A stretch of 64,000 nt of DNA from Gordionus sp. m RMFG-2023 (GCF_954871325.1 NC_088778.1:34050730-34114729), one strand, 5' to 3'; numbered from the stretch's first letter, positions 10,901 to 21,581 are shown. Made by a program: numbers and translations. The notes: a model not told the origin generated them from the letters alone.

Positions 10901-13900
10901 CTTTTTTTTAAGAATCGATTAATATTTCAGTTATAATATTTCCGTATGATTTTTTTTCCTCCTTAAAATTTAAAAAAAAAAAAAATTACATAATTTCATT
11001 CGAGTTTTTTTTTAGATCAAAGTGGAATGGATATTCTGACTGAGGTCCAGAAAAAGAGCTTAAATTACATTCCTAATATATATTATTGAATTCCTCCAAT
11101 TACTTCTTTTTTTTATTAAAGCATTGATTCTAGCATTGTTAACCGACTCGATTAGGGCTGGCTCTTTATTTTATGCAGAATAATATTACAGAAGTCTGAA
11201 GATTTTGCTCATGGGTGGCACAAAGGTTCTAATCAATTAGCGAAATATCGAGGTTCTAGACAATATTTTTTTTCTGGCAGAAATATTGAGTTATAGTCGT
11301 TTTTTTTAAAAAAATCGCGGATCAGAACGATTCCGTTTAACAAACACTGATTTATTCTTTGAGAGAGTGAAGCTAGCGTTTCATCGACATGTAACAATTC
11401 CTAGACTTGTGCGTTCGATAAAAGTGTACATCAATGAAAAAAATTAGCTGGGGGACGCCATTTTGATTACCCCCTTACCACTTGACGCAAACTTATTCAA
11501 AGAATTTGCCCGATAATTCGAGATGGATGATAAGGAAGCAAAGTTATCGAATTTAAATAGTTAGTTTTAAAACATGCGAATAGTTACTTATATATACGGG
11601 TTACCAAAAATGGCGGGTCCAGCTGATCTGCATTCAACGAACGCTTTCAAATACATTATTATGAATGGCATCGTCACGTCTAGGTATTGTCATACGTCAT
11701 TGGCAAATTTACTAGCGAGCTATTTTATATCGCCATTTTTTGTTGAAGAGCCATTTTATTAAATTTTTTTTAAATTTTATTCTCCATTTTCTGTATTCCC
11801 CACTACCCCCATTTTTTTTAAAATATATTGTGATTCTTTTTTTAAAAAACATTTATTTCTTTTATTTTTGGTAACCTTTGTATTTATTTATTTTTCACCA
11901 TTCTTTTTAGATATATCTTATCTGTATTTTTTTTTCCTCTCATTTCTATTTCCACTTGTTTTGCGTTTCCCATATTTAGTATCTAATTAAATAATTTCAT
12001 GCTAACGGATTTGGCTCTGTTAGCGATTTTTTTTTGGAGTGCAGGAACCTAGTAGCTCTAACAGGATTAACAATCTTATAAAGAATTCCAGAATAATTTA
12101 AATTTGAATATATATATAAATGTTTATTAACAACTTGAGTGAACAACAAATATATTAATCTTCTTTTCTATTAAGAACTTTTAGGAGACTTGTAGATAAA
12201 TATTCCAAGCCAGAGATCACATGATTTAAATAGTAATCATTTGTTATTCCCATATAAGAGGTAATAATTTATATTCTTCGTGCAATGAGAACACCGTAGT
12301 GGGAAGTTAAAATTTATATTTATAAATCAATAAGACGCTTTCTAGGTATATAATGTAATACATCAAAATATTTTGAATTATAACCTATATCGCAATTCGC
12401 TCCATATTTAAACCTATCACAGATACAGGAACCCCTAAAAGGATTACACTTCTTTAAGGGACAACCACTCCTGCAATCTATTTTAATTATTATAATTATT
12501 ATTTTTAAATATACAAATATACTTTATATATTTTTTTTTTACTTCTTTGGCATTTTAATCCCCAGTAACCTTCGTGACAATAACAGATCCCGTAGAAGGA
12601 GCGATTTCCGGTTGACCCATTCTGGTTACACTGGCAATCTTAGTTTTTAGCATAATATAATGTTCAAAATTAAGAATATTCTGAAATAACGGGATCTAAT
12701 GAAACGATATTACACTTATTAAAAATGGCGGGAATATATATACTTGCAATAAATCATCTTTTTTTAAAAAAGGGCGCCTTTGGGGGGGGGGGGGAGGGGT
12801 TCTAAGGGTCTGGGGGTTAAATAATAAGTACCCCCCCCCCTCACTTATCCATAACCCAAAAGGATTACTTGTCTTATAAAACTATTTTTCCAATTTTCAA
12901 AATATGCTATAAAAATATTAACACAAATACTTGATTAATTAATGATCAACAGGCAGAGTGTATCAGAAAAAGGCATTGTAGGCTAATGTAACGAAAATAT
13001 TTGAAATAGTAGCTTTTTTTTGAGTTTATCAAGATACTTATAGATAGCCCGTCAAAAAATGAAGGGGAAATGAGAATTTTCTCCTTACTTTTATATGATA
13101 GTATTTTTACCCCCCCCCCCTCTCCCTCCTCTCTTCGGGACCAGATTCAATCCATTAAAACATTAAAACTGAAGTGTAAATACTAGGGTTTGAGCTTAAA
13201 AAAAATAATATATATATTTAAAAGCTCTTGCTTGATAATATCAACATTTATTTGTTAAATATCACTGATCTCACCTATGGCTAATATTTAATATCAAAAA
13301 ATAAAAAATTCCTTCCCAAACCCCAATGAAAGATGATATTTTATCTGAGCTATAAATCCAGTTTTATCCTGCACTTAATGACATATATAATAGCTAGACC
13401 GACGATTCATTCATTCATTAAAAGTTGTACATCAATGCAAATCAGCTGGAGACGCCATCTTGGTTACACTAATCATTATTAAAAAAATTTAAAACGAGAG
13501 CTTAATTTAATTCCCTATATCTGACGCGAAATTTATTAAAGAATTACCGGATCATCGAGATAATAAGGAAGCAAAGTTATCAATTTAATAGTTAGTTTTT
13601 AACATGAGAATAATTACTACACGTGTTACCAAAATGGCGGATCCAGCTGATTTGCTTGTAACGACGCTTAAAAAATGCATTTTAACGAATGAATGAATCG
13701 TCAGTCTAGGTATTATATATGTCATTGCCTGCACTAGATTTTGATCATTGTGCAGTTTAATGAAAGATTCATCGATGAATGGGTGAAATTTTTTAAATCA
13801 AAAATCGTCATTTTTTTTTACACCCAAAGGGAATGGCGGAAAAACCATTCGTTAAAGGTTGATATTGAGGGCATATCCGTTGAATTTTACGATTTAAATT

Positions 13901-14508
13901 CAAGTCAAAATATGTCTAAATTTCGAAATATTTTATATTATAAGTAAAATGAGGGAGAAGCAATTATTACACGTGACCTGGAGGTAAAAGAATCTAAAGA
14001 TTTGTCAGATTCCTGAGAAACATAAAACGTATTTTATTAAAACATTTTATATTAATGCATCATTTAGCTTCTTCTTCTTCTGATGATGATGATTTCTTAG
14101 ATTTATGATTCAGACTGGAATTCTAATATTTTAACCTTATCGTTTACTTTTAAATTTTTTTTTCTGCTATTCCTTAATTTATCAATTTTGTATAAATATT
14201 TATTAACCATTCCTTCAGCCTCATGTACTGCAGAGAGGGTGGCAAAAAAAAATTCACTGTTTTTTCAAGGGGGGGGGGGTATTGGGGCCACAACATCCGC
14301 CCCTTCTCTTATAAGTTAATAGTAGTAGATGCTTTAGGTGGGGGTATGGGGGGGGGGGTAGCTTAAATTTTGACTTTTAAGTGTTTAGCCACTCTGATCT
14401 ATTTATCAAATTATATAAAAATTATTAATTTTTTAAAACCTAAAGTGCAATTAGTTCCAAATTTGCCAAACCCACATTCATTGCTTCTTGTCTCGACAAC
14501 TGTAACGG
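7861..14508 (-). CDS. Multi-EGF-domain protein, MEGF/SREC-like, eight exons found, 5' end missing
   Basis: The exons, in transcript order, are 14499-14440 (or from 14508), 12638-12543, 12477-12385, 10476-10390, 9310-9221, 9056-9009, 8251-8150 and 7922-7861. Every internal exon is a multiple of 3 nt, starts after AG and ends before GT, and every junction is phase 1, the classic arrangement for shuffled EGF exons. Spliced, they read through without a stop to a TAA at 7861. The product has closely spaced EGF-like units with C-x-C-x-x-G-[YW]-x-G-x-x-C endings such as CYCHEGYWGLKC, CICDRFKYGANC, CRCRDWKYGTTC and CFCELGYYGDNC. This spacing resembles MEGF10/Draper/SREC proteins, which act in adhesion or as scavenger receptors. 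No transmembrane segment precedes the stop, so this form looks secreted. The signal peptide exon was not found. The exon at 10476-10390 lacks the expected last Cys of its unit. Confidence 0.8.
8150..8251 (-). CDS. EGF gene exon e7
   Basis: 102 nt, phase 1-1. Encodes CRTDCQKFFWNNTC then KYNGNCWCLRNYYGTRCEN. Donor A|GTATAG. Confidence 0.8.
8388..8684 (+). mobile_element. MITE family A, copy 1
   Basis: Ends are ATGACATATGATAATACCTA and the inverted CTAGGTATCATTATGTGTCAT. Inside are the family blocks 'agctggacccgccattttgg' and 'aaaatggcgtccccagctg', themselves inverted relative to each other. No reading frame. Lies in an EGF gene intron. Confidence 0.75.
8691..8911. mobile_element. MITE family B-like, diverged copy
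   Basis: GTGTTTGTTAAACGCGACCCG at the left and GTTTAACAACAAACA at the right, with the family B internal order. Only a few bases separate it from the family A copy. Confidence 0.45.
9009..9056 (-). CDS. EGF gene exon e6 (half unit)
   Basis: 48 nt, phase 1-1. Encodes GCFCELGYYGDNCEF, only the C-terminal half of an EGF unit. Donor G|GTATAT. Confidence 0.75.
9221..9310 (-). CDS. EGF gene exon e5
   Basis: 90 nt, phase 1-1. Encodes GSLCPDNKFCRADGQC then RCRDWKYGTTCDK. Donor G|GTCTTT. Confidence 0.8.
9373..9700 (+). mobile_element. Decayed RT-family C-terminal remnant
   Basis: On the plus strand, EDDKRPDAMSMTSWHCGNK is a diverged 'GKRPDGMTLIPW..GK' block, followed after frame changes by weak matches to the protein's C-terminal tail. 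Same family as 1-362 and 5735-6110. It sits in an EGF gene intron, antisense to the gene. Confidence 0.4.
9866..10078. mobile_element. hAT MITE family D, copy 3
   Basis: Repeated CGACCCGGCACGGCT motifs at the left and inverted GGGCAGGTTCGAGCCC ahead of a TCTCTG end. GC-rich ends and an AT-rich core. Confidence 0.45.
10390..10476 (-). CDS. EGF gene exon e4
   Basis: 87 nt, phase 1-1. Encodes CPCDPLVSSGCDSLGRCLC then KVTPENVTR. The usual G-x-x-G-x-x-C tail is absent, so this unit is incomplete or a small exon lies between e4 and e5. Confidence 0.65.
10690..10945. mobile_element. MITE family B, decayed copy
   Basis: Contains 'gttaaaaaccg' ends and the internal 'tatgagcaatcttcggg' and 'ctggctaaag' blocks in family B order. 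The ends are too diverged to place exactly. Confidence 0.3.
11133..11350. mobile_element. MITE family B, copy 4
   Basis: Runs from GCATTGTTAACCGACTCGAT to CCGTTTAACAAACACTG, with the diagnostic 'tctgaagattttgct' and 'aaatattgagtta' blocks between. Confidence 0.5.
11383..11703 (-). mobile_element. MITE family A, copy 2
   Basis: Reverse orientation: 'agctgggggacgccattttg' on the left and 'aaaaatggcgggtccagctg' on the right. The right end CTAGGTATTGTCATACGTCAT is clear, the left end diverged. Confidence 0.65.
12385..12477 (-). CDS. EGF gene exon e3
   Basis: 93 nt, phase 1-1. Encodes CRSGCPLKKCNPFRGSC then ICDRFKYGANCDI. Donor G|GTTATA. Confidence 0.8.
12543..12638 (-). CDS. EGF gene exon e2
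   Basis: 96 nt, phase 1-1. Encodes CQCNQNGSTGNRSF followed by GICYCHEGYWGLKCQR, one six-Cys EGF unit. Separated from e3 by a 65-nt intron. Confidence 0.8.
13376..13727 (-). mobile_element. MITE family A, copy 3 (best-preserved ends)
   Basis: The ends form a nearly perfect inverted repeat of about 40 bp: AATGACATATATAATAGCTA at the left and its complement ending TATATATGTCATT at the right. Subterminal blocks 'gagacgccatcttggttac' and 'aaaatggcggatccagctg' are also inverted. No coding capacity. Confidence 0.8.
14440..14499 (-). CDS. EGF gene exon e1
   Basis: Encodes VETRSNECGFGKFGTNCTL, phase 1-1, with donor G|GTTTTA. An alternative in-frame acceptor starts it at 14508. Confidence 0.6.
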   Translation of the reverse strand: MSRQEAMNVGLANLELIAL

Positions 14509-15038
14509 CTAATAAATATATGGGTATAAAAAATTTTAAGATGGATTTAAAAAAAAAAAAGGTTAGTCGGCACAGCCAAATGATTAAAATCCCAAAAATA
14601 AAATAATCTTTATGGGGGATCAATATCGTGTTCCTGAGCTAATTGGTATGGTTGAAAATAATGTAATTTAACAAAATTCCATGATTGTCATCAATTTGGA
14701 ATTTAAATATATATGACTATAACTTTATTAAAACATGCTTTCTTTCTAATTTATTTTTTTTAGAAATAATGCATGACTGGCTTTTTTCTCATTTTTTTTT
14801 AAAACATGTGCTCGAGTGGACTTCCAATTTCTAGGAATAAACCTTTAATAAATCAATAAGTAAATGATCCATCATTTTTAAAGTTATACGCAGAAAATGA
14901 AAAGGTAATTTTGAAAGGATTTATATAAAATTGAATCTTAGTTAAGAAGCTAATGAGGCGTGTGTTACACATATTCTTGTTACTTGCCGGTAAAAAGACA
15001 TTTAAAACTTGAAATAAATATATATAATATATAACACA
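14509..15038. other. Gene-free stretch
   Basis: AT-rich. The signal-peptide exon of the EGF gene would be expected on the minus strand here or further right, but I could not identify it. Confidence 0.35.
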
Positions 15039-15248
15039 TAGTGTTGTTTATTTTTAAAAACGGCAAACTCAATATTTTAGCCAGAAAGATATTTGCCTAA
15101 TCCTCCAGATTTCGATAATATATCTCTAGAACTCTTTGTTCCTTCTATGAGCAAAATCTTCAGGCTTAGAGTACTATTTCTCTGGATGAAATATTGAGTC
15201 AGCTGTTCTTAGAAATCGGCTCAAACACGAGCCCTTCAACAACACTAA
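15039..15248. mobile_element. hAT MITE family B, copy 5
   Basis: Runs from TAGTGTTGTTTATTTTTAAA to CTTCAACAACACTA, flanked by ATAACACA and ACAACACA, a 7-of-8 match to an 8-bp target duplication. Confidence 0.65.
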
Positions 15249-15379
15249 CAACACATTGTATATATATTATATTATATATATCGTTTTGTTTACTCAAAGC
15301 CTACAAAAGGGAATTTAAAGGGAAAATTTTGTGAAGTTGTACAGTTCATGCCGGTTATACATGACATGAGCAATGAAAG

Positions 15380-15700
15380 CTTACTAAGCTAAATTGTAAA
15401 GAACGGAGATGGGAATATCTAGAAAAACTGGCAAGAAATTGCGAACATGGTTGAGAGTAGAAGCGATAGAAGTGATAGGTGAGAAAAAAAATAGATTGAG
15501 ATGTCTTGGGCATGTGGAACAAAGGACGAAGAGTGACAGGGAATAAGAACCAGACTTCGAGGTAGACCCAAGATGAGGTGGATAATGGTGATAGTAGCGG
15601 ATATGACAAAAATGGATCTTACAAATAGTGATGCACATCACTGTCAAAAAATTGAGAAAGAAAATGGGGAATACCAGGGTAAAGTCGAATCGCCCATTGA
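15380..15700 (+). mobile_element. LINE 3' end fragment
   Basis: Plus-strand pieces NRLRCLGHVEQRTKSDR and, one frame away, LRGRPKMRWIMVIVADMT correspond to the C-terminal 'RLRWLGHV..GRPKMRW' zone of LINE ORF2 proteins. At least one frameshift. The 5' part is missing, as is usual for truncated LINE copies. Confidence 0.5.
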
Positions 15701-15719
15701 ACGGAGCAAAAGATGAAAG

Positions 15720-16440
15720 ATTTATTAGAGTTCAAAATATATTTATTTCAAATATAGGCATTGGAAATAAATTAAACTTGTATATATGTTGATATGCGGA
15801 CAAAGAAAATTATTGGTAAAGTAAGTAAAATTTGTGAAAATTTTAGTATCATGTCAGAACGGGAAATATAAAATTGTATAGATATGTTTAGTAATAATTC
15901 TTCACCTCAAATTCGCCAAACCATATGAAAAAAAAAGTATCAGAAATTAAAAACTATGATATCGCGCCTCAAGCACTCTTAAGTTGATATCAGGAATTAG
16001 AGCGTATTTAGTAAATTTTAGCAATTCAGCCCGTTTGGTAGAACATAATTTAAAGAAAACCTTATCATTGACAAATGAAAATTGTGCCAAGATTGGCATC
16101 TTAGAAAGAAATAGAAAGGCGCTGAATAGCTGGCTGAGCCTGCTATATTTAGAATTCATCAATTTTGAAATTTTGCAGTTAAGGCGCAGGCGCACTAAAT
16201 ATGGGATTTTGGAATCTAAAATCAATAACACCCTAAATCTGGAAGCTTGGGTTCTCCGCTGCCACCGTAAAAAGGTACGCGGGGAGCTGATACGAAAAAA
16301 ATTAATTTTTTTTTTTTATCGAAAATCAAAAAAAAAAAGATTTTCTAACATAAATAAACTTCCATTTATTATTATACATAATAAATTTGAAATAAAATTG
16401 AATTCTAAGTTAACAAAAATAAAAAAAAATAAAAATAACA
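15720..16440. other. Unassigned stretch with open frames on both strands
   Basis: A 243-codon plus-strand frame starts at 15984, and a minus-strand frame is open over 15947-16231. The first 90 residues (for example NENCAKIGILERNRKALN) look less random than the rest, which degenerates into poly-Lys and poly-Phe. I recognise no family. Either a decayed repeat or chance. Confidence 0.25.
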
Positions 16441-16454
16441 AAGTTAGTGAAGGT

Positions 16455-16875
16455 GCATGGTTCGGTCATATCCGTCTCAGGCCGAGACCGGACTGGACCT
16501 ACAGATCCTTTTCGAAGAGCTACGGCCCTATTTTATTAATATCTCTAAGTTTGCTTCGTTATCCAATTAATATTATATTTGTTCTTTTTTTTTTAAACCT
16601 AATTTTTTATTTTTTGCGTATTTTATATTATTTCATGTTTTTTTTTCCTAGAGGAGTTATTTTTAGCTTTCGTGAATCTTTAAGTTCATTCCTATTTTGG
16701 CAAGAAAACCAATAAGCATTTAATAGTCCCGAAACAAGAATTAAATTAGGTAAACACGAAAAGGACCATTGGCTATATCGATCGTTTCTAGAAGACCATA
16801 ATCCGGATCGGTCCGGTTCGGACCGGTTCGAGTGTATCGATCCGGTCTGGACCATGAACCGGATAGTGACCTTAA
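16455..16875. mobile_element. Possible hAT-like element with CCGG-rich ends
   Basis: Clusters such as GGTTCGGTCATATCCG (left) and GGTCCGGTTCGGACCGG (right) bracket an AT-rich middle, as in family D. Exact ends and a target duplication could not be fixed. Confidence 0.3.
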
Positions 16876-17417
16876 CTATACAAGGTTTATAATATTTGAA
16901 TATTAAATGAATTGAATGATTTACGTTCGTCGACAAATGAATATATAATTATTCATTCGATTTTAAAACTAAATAATATTTTTATATTTAAAAAAATAAA
17001 TTATTGTTTATATATATTATAATATATATTAAGTAAGGTTTTGTTCCACCTCTTTAAAATGATTATTGAAATTCTGTGATTTTTTTTTAAAGATTATATT
17101 TGTCTTCTTTAGTTTTAAATTTCATTATTATTTGAATCGTGTTATATTTTTAGTATAGGTCAATATGGAATGCTTAAATAGGAATAATTTTTATAATCCG
17201 CGTGGAAAACACAATATATAAAGAAGGTTATTGGTAATAAAAATTTATATAAGGTTTCAAGTTAGAAGGAAATATATAGGAATCAACACTTTTTTAGCAT
17301 ACGTCTTTCTATCTTTCTTTAGCATCTTTGGAAATTGGGATGCCAAAAATGAAAATTAGTATAACTGTGATATTGAAAATCAATTCTAATAGCCGATTTT
17401 TCATCCTCAAAATCTAG

Positions 17418-17467
17418 GTCCTAAATGTAACCGCACTGAATACTGTAGACTACATTTTGGATCTTAA
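17418..17467 (+). CDS. Candidate terminal EGF-like exon, plus strand
   Basis: After an AG, a phase-1 frame reads PKCNRTEYCRLHFGS then TAA. It resembles the last exon of the minus-strand EGF gene (CNCGSNEYCHGIRGC) in length, phase and CN..EYC pattern. It may be the end of a second EGF gene. No upstream exon was found. Confidence 0.22.
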
Positions 17468-17497
17468 TGTAATGGCATCAACAATATTTAGACATGT

Positions 17498-17633
17498 TAG
17501 TGTTGTTAAATCACTCCATTTGAGCGAATTTTTAAAAACCGGTTAATGTGATTGTTTGGGCATCTCTTAGCAAAATCTCGAGTCATATGCAATTTCTGGC
17601 TAAAACGTGGTAGCCTTTTAAACAACACTATTC
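17498..17633. mobile_element. MITE family B, copy 6 (short)
   Basis: TAGTGTTGTTAAATCACTCC to CCTTTTAAACAACACTA, with a shortened interior. Confidence 0.55.
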
Positions 17634-17959
17634 AAAATAGAATTTGGTATAACCTTATCAAAAATGTTTCCTTTTTGTATGACAAGATATTTCCAACAAA
17701 ACTGGATATAGATATACAACAGTGTTGAAATGAAGCATATACCACCAGAATATGTTTGTATCTAAGTTACGAAAAAAAAATATATTGATGGATGGTGGAA
17801 AATACTTTTTATCTAACTTTAAGTGTATATTTGTATTTGTTAAATAACGGGTGCAAACGGCAATAGATCTTCTATATTTAAGGCCCAAATTTTTTAAAAA
17901 AAAGAGTAGTTTACCCCAAAATAATTTTATGTGAGCCTCTAGATGTGGTATATATAGAT

Positions 17960-18043
17960 CAGAAACCCGCCAACCCTGCCCTAAACCCGGCCATTTTAAT
18001 TTTTTAAATATATCCGGGCTGGACCAACCTCTGCAGGTCTCTG
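17960..18043. mobile_element. 84-bp hAT MITE family D, copy 4, with perfect 8-bp target duplication
   Basis: Starts CAGAAACCCGCC and ends CTCTGCAGGTCTCTG, matching the ends of D1. Flanked on both sides by ATATAGAT. It contains only one 'aaacccggcc' and one 'tatccgggctgg' subterminal motif, so it is close to the minimum size for mobility. Confidence 0.75.
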
Positions 18044-18051
18044 ATATAGAT

Positions 18052-19180
18052 CCTAAATTTTCTGCAATTTATCAGCAAAATCTCTGGGTATGCTGCTAAA
18101 AATCTTAAAATCGGACCGTTTTTTAAAAAAAATTGACCCTTTTATTTCGGTTCCTAGAAAATTTTATAAATTTAAACAAAATCAGTTTTTCCGGTTAATT
18201 GACTCAACCCGGTTCGAACGGTTGCGGACCCGGTTTTTCAAAAACTATGAACAACGTATATAATTGATAATATATATATATATATAATCTTACCGATTAG
18301 GAATGTACATAATAATAAGCATATAAAGATATTCTCCAACATTTTTTAATTTTAATTTTTTTTTGAAGGTAAAAGATAATTATATATAAATAAGTACCAC
18401 CTTAAATTTTGTTTTTAGAAAAAAAAAATTTTTAGAAACTTTTATTTTCTGTAAATATATTTAGTTTTTTTTTTTTATTTATTTATCATTAACCAATCAC
18501 AACCGAGATAATAATACAGAAAATTAGCCTAACTTCGCAGAATTTGATTAATTTTTGTTAATAATATTAATATACATATAAATATATGAACTTTTATTTA
18601 TGAATTAGTTATTGTATCTCATTTTAAAGTACAATATATTTATGGTTAGGGTGACTCCCTCTCCAACAACAACAACAATTTAGTAGGAAACGTCATCTGA
18701 ATTAAGGATTTATTTAAGCATCATGTGATTTATTGTGCAAGATGTTTTTACTCAAACCCTACTTGGCCTCAGAGATTTATTTATGAATTCTAAGAATTTT
18801 TTTTATTTTATACAATATTTTTGTAATGGGTGAATATTTTTTATTAAATAGTACTTGGAAACCAATTTCTAAATTTAAATATATTTTATTTAAGCATTTA
18901 AAGGTCACGTGATATAAAGCAAAGCATCTTTGCGAGAGGTTTTCCCAATAAATCTTCTCATTACTATTTGGCCCCCCCCCCAGTAATGTCTTTACACTTC
19001 CTTCCTTGAGGTTATTACATCGTACACTTCGATGATTTTGATCAGGGCGGTGTAAAACCCTAACCCCTAACCCTGATATTTTTTACTGAGTCATAACCCC
19101 GAGCCGGGAATTTTTAGAAAAAAAATTTAGTTTCAAGAATTTTTTTTAACCGAACCTTACCCGCGCGTTCCTATTCTTTT
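18052..19180. other. AT-rich gene-free stretch
   Basis: No exon supported. A short CCCTAACCCCTAACCC-type tract near 19055 is telomere-like but too short to be more than chance. Confidence 0.35.
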
Positions 19181-19189
19181 AGGGAGCTC

Positions 19190-19745
19190 GTCTAATAGCC
19201 TTAAAAAAAATGAATGAAAGGATTTTTAATCCCGGTAAGGATCTTTCTATCGAAGAACATGTTTCAAAAATCATTGCTTCACGTTGTCGAGGAATTTCTT
19301 TCCTCATTTCTGTCGACACTCCCAATTAGGGTTCGGCGTTCTTGGAAGACGCAGAATCATCCGCTCATCGCGTTCGTATAACCAACGCGAATAACATTCT
19401 CGATGACGTAGTTTTAAAACTTTTAATACTATAAAAATTTGTTCCTTTGTTCCGTAACAAATATCCAACATCCACACATTTATCGCAGCTATTCAACCCC
19501 CAACATTTCTAAAATACAACGATAATACAATCAAATATAAAGAAGGAATTCAACAGGGAGACCCCCTATGCTTCTGCCATCTTTTTTTGCATTTGTAATC
19601 CACAAAAATTATTCAGGAAATTATTTTTTTACTCCAAATCTCGCCTTAAATTCCTGGAACTCCCGAAGATGAAATCGTTTGCTGATCTATCTTTCCACAA
19701 TCCTACTTACCCCCCCCCTCTTCCCCAGACGTCAAATTATACACA
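19190..19745 (+). mobile_element. Decayed non-LTR reverse transcriptase core
   Basis: Plus-strand frames give LEDAESSAHRVRITNANN, then ILDDVVLK, and further on YKEGIQQGDPLCF. G-x-x-QGDPL is the non-LTR RT motif upstream of the catalytic DD. Several frameshifts and stops. Probably the same family as 1-362, because those proteins carry an EGVQQGDPLGPLLF core. Confidence 0.5.
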
Positions 19746-20133
19746 ATTTAGGAGAGATGCCAAATTATGTTAACTTATGTTTTAAAGAGTGAATTACAAA
19801 TACTTTTTTTTAGTATACAATTTATTTAAATTTTACTACGATACAAATTGAATACTATTTCACCAATCCCATAAGTAACTCTATTCCTTATTTTGAGGAT
19901 TGTTTTTTAAAGCTTAGTTAAATTGAAACCTTTTTTAAGGAATCGCCAAAAGTCTTGAATCGGCTAAAAAAAAAAAAATTTTTTACACTAGTCCCTAATG
20001 GGAACAAAAAAATGGCGAGCTTGTAATATTGCCTCCGACCACTATACTAAAAAGATTATGGAGCGCTTCTTCCAAATCGCTACTTTCACCTTCAAGAGAG
20101 ATAATCGTAATATTTTTATATCGGTTGTGTGAC

Positions 20134-20165
20134 AAATGATATTTTTTTTAAAAAAAATATCATTT
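20134..20165. repeat. Perfect 32-bp palindrome
   Basis: AAATGATATTTTTTTT followed by its exact complement, with no spacer. It can form a cruciform or mark the fused ends of a collapsed MITE. Confidence 0.7.
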
Positions 20166-20265
20166 ATCCTTTTAATCAAAATATAAATAAAAAATGTTAC
20201 CTTATCAAATAGGTGCTATAAATTAGATTTATGCCAATTTGATATAAGCTTAATTTTTGTAAATT

Positions 20266-20270
20266 CTTTT

Positions 20271-20301
<31 letters not shown>

Positions 20302-20302
20302 C

Positions 20303-20345
<43 letters not shown>
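20266..20345. repeat. (CTTT)n microsatellite
   Basis: About 80 bp of CTTT units with one CTCT interruption. Confidence 0.95.
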
Positions 20346-20349
20346 ATAT

Positions 20350-21240
20350 ATTTATTTATAGATTTTCTTGATTTATCATATTATTTTCCAATATATTTTA
20401 TTTTTAACACCTGAGGAATTGGATAAAGGAAAAGTTAATAATTATATGCCAAAATACGACTTATAAATATACAATATAAAGAAATTTATAATTCCGTGTT
20501 GAGAATTGTGGAATATTAAGTTGAATCATCACAAATTTGAATTCTCTTATTATAATAAATTAAAATTTCGAAAAATCGGTAAAAACATATAAAATTGCCC
20601 AAGGTTCACTTAAATAAAATTCAACCAATCAAAAAAAAAGACAATGCCAAAAAAAATTAAAATAATCCAATCATAATTTCCACAAATTAACTAACCGACA
20701 CCTAAATTACAAATAAAAAAATAGTTTTCAACAATTTGGATATACACACCTTTTTGTGACACAAATAATGTCGAAAGATAAAATTAATTGTCATTTTATT
20801 TTTTAATTAATATTTTTTTTGGAAGAAAATGACAAATTTTTTATAATAGTTAACCTTGCTTTTTCTTACCTTTTTATATTTTGTTTGAAGTGACAAACTA
20901 AAAACTTTAAAAAATAACGAATAATTTTTTATATTTTTTTTAAATAAATTATTCCTTATTCATGCCATTATTTATTCATTTAATTTTTTTAAAAAAATTA
21001 TTTTTTTTTAGCTTTTTAATTTAAATAATTAAATTTTCAAATTTTTATTATATTAAAAATATATAAAAATTAAATATTTTTTTATAATTTTAATTTTTTT
21101 TTCCGAAATTCCATTAATAAAAAATATGAATCCGATAAGATTTCAGCTGATAGTATGTTTGTTGTGCTCTTACAATGTCGTCAAAAATGTCGGGTAAAAA
21201 AATAAATATAAAATATAAAAAAATATATTATTGCCATATG
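20350..21240. other. Very AT-rich gene-free stretch
   Basis: Long A and T runs and no supported feature. Confidence 0.4.
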
Positions 21241-21242
21241 AC

Positions 21243-21581
21243 CCAAATGACATATAATAATAGCTAGACCTTGACGATGTCATTCATTTATGATGGACTT
21301 GAAAGCGTCGTTGAATGCGAATCAGCTGGACCCGCCATTTTGCTACCCCCCCCCCCCCGTATAGTTTATTATACTCATGTTGATAACTTTTGCCTTCTCC
21401 TTATTATCTCGATGAACAGGGCAATTCTTTAATAAAGTTTCCGTCAGAACATAGGAATAAATTGGCCTCTCGTTCAAATTTTTTTTAAAAATGATATGGG
21501 TAATCAAAATGGCGTCCCCAGCTGTTTTCTTTGATGTGCACACACTTTGAATGCATCGTCAGTCTAGGTATTAATCATTTA
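21243..21581 (+). mobile_element. MITE family A, copy 4
   Basis: AATGACATATAATAATAGCT at the left and CGTCAGTCTAGGTATTAATC at the right. Internal 'agctggacccgccattttg' is followed by a C-homopolymer insertion, and 'caaaatggcgtccccagctg' lies near the right end. Confidence 0.75.

Noticed and set aside
11574-11762. 62-codon frame
   Set aside because: Lies mostly inside MITE family A copy 2. The similar frames at 21343-21543 and 50138-50350 are also A-family sequence.
15984-16715. 243-codon frame taken as a gene
   Set aside because: The second half is homopolymer-driven Lys/Phe and passes through a hAT-like GC end. No splice or family support.
19050-19075. CCCTAA-like telomeric motifs (also near 22498 and 23805)
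   Set aside because: Only two to three degenerate units each; not evidence of a telomere or fusion.
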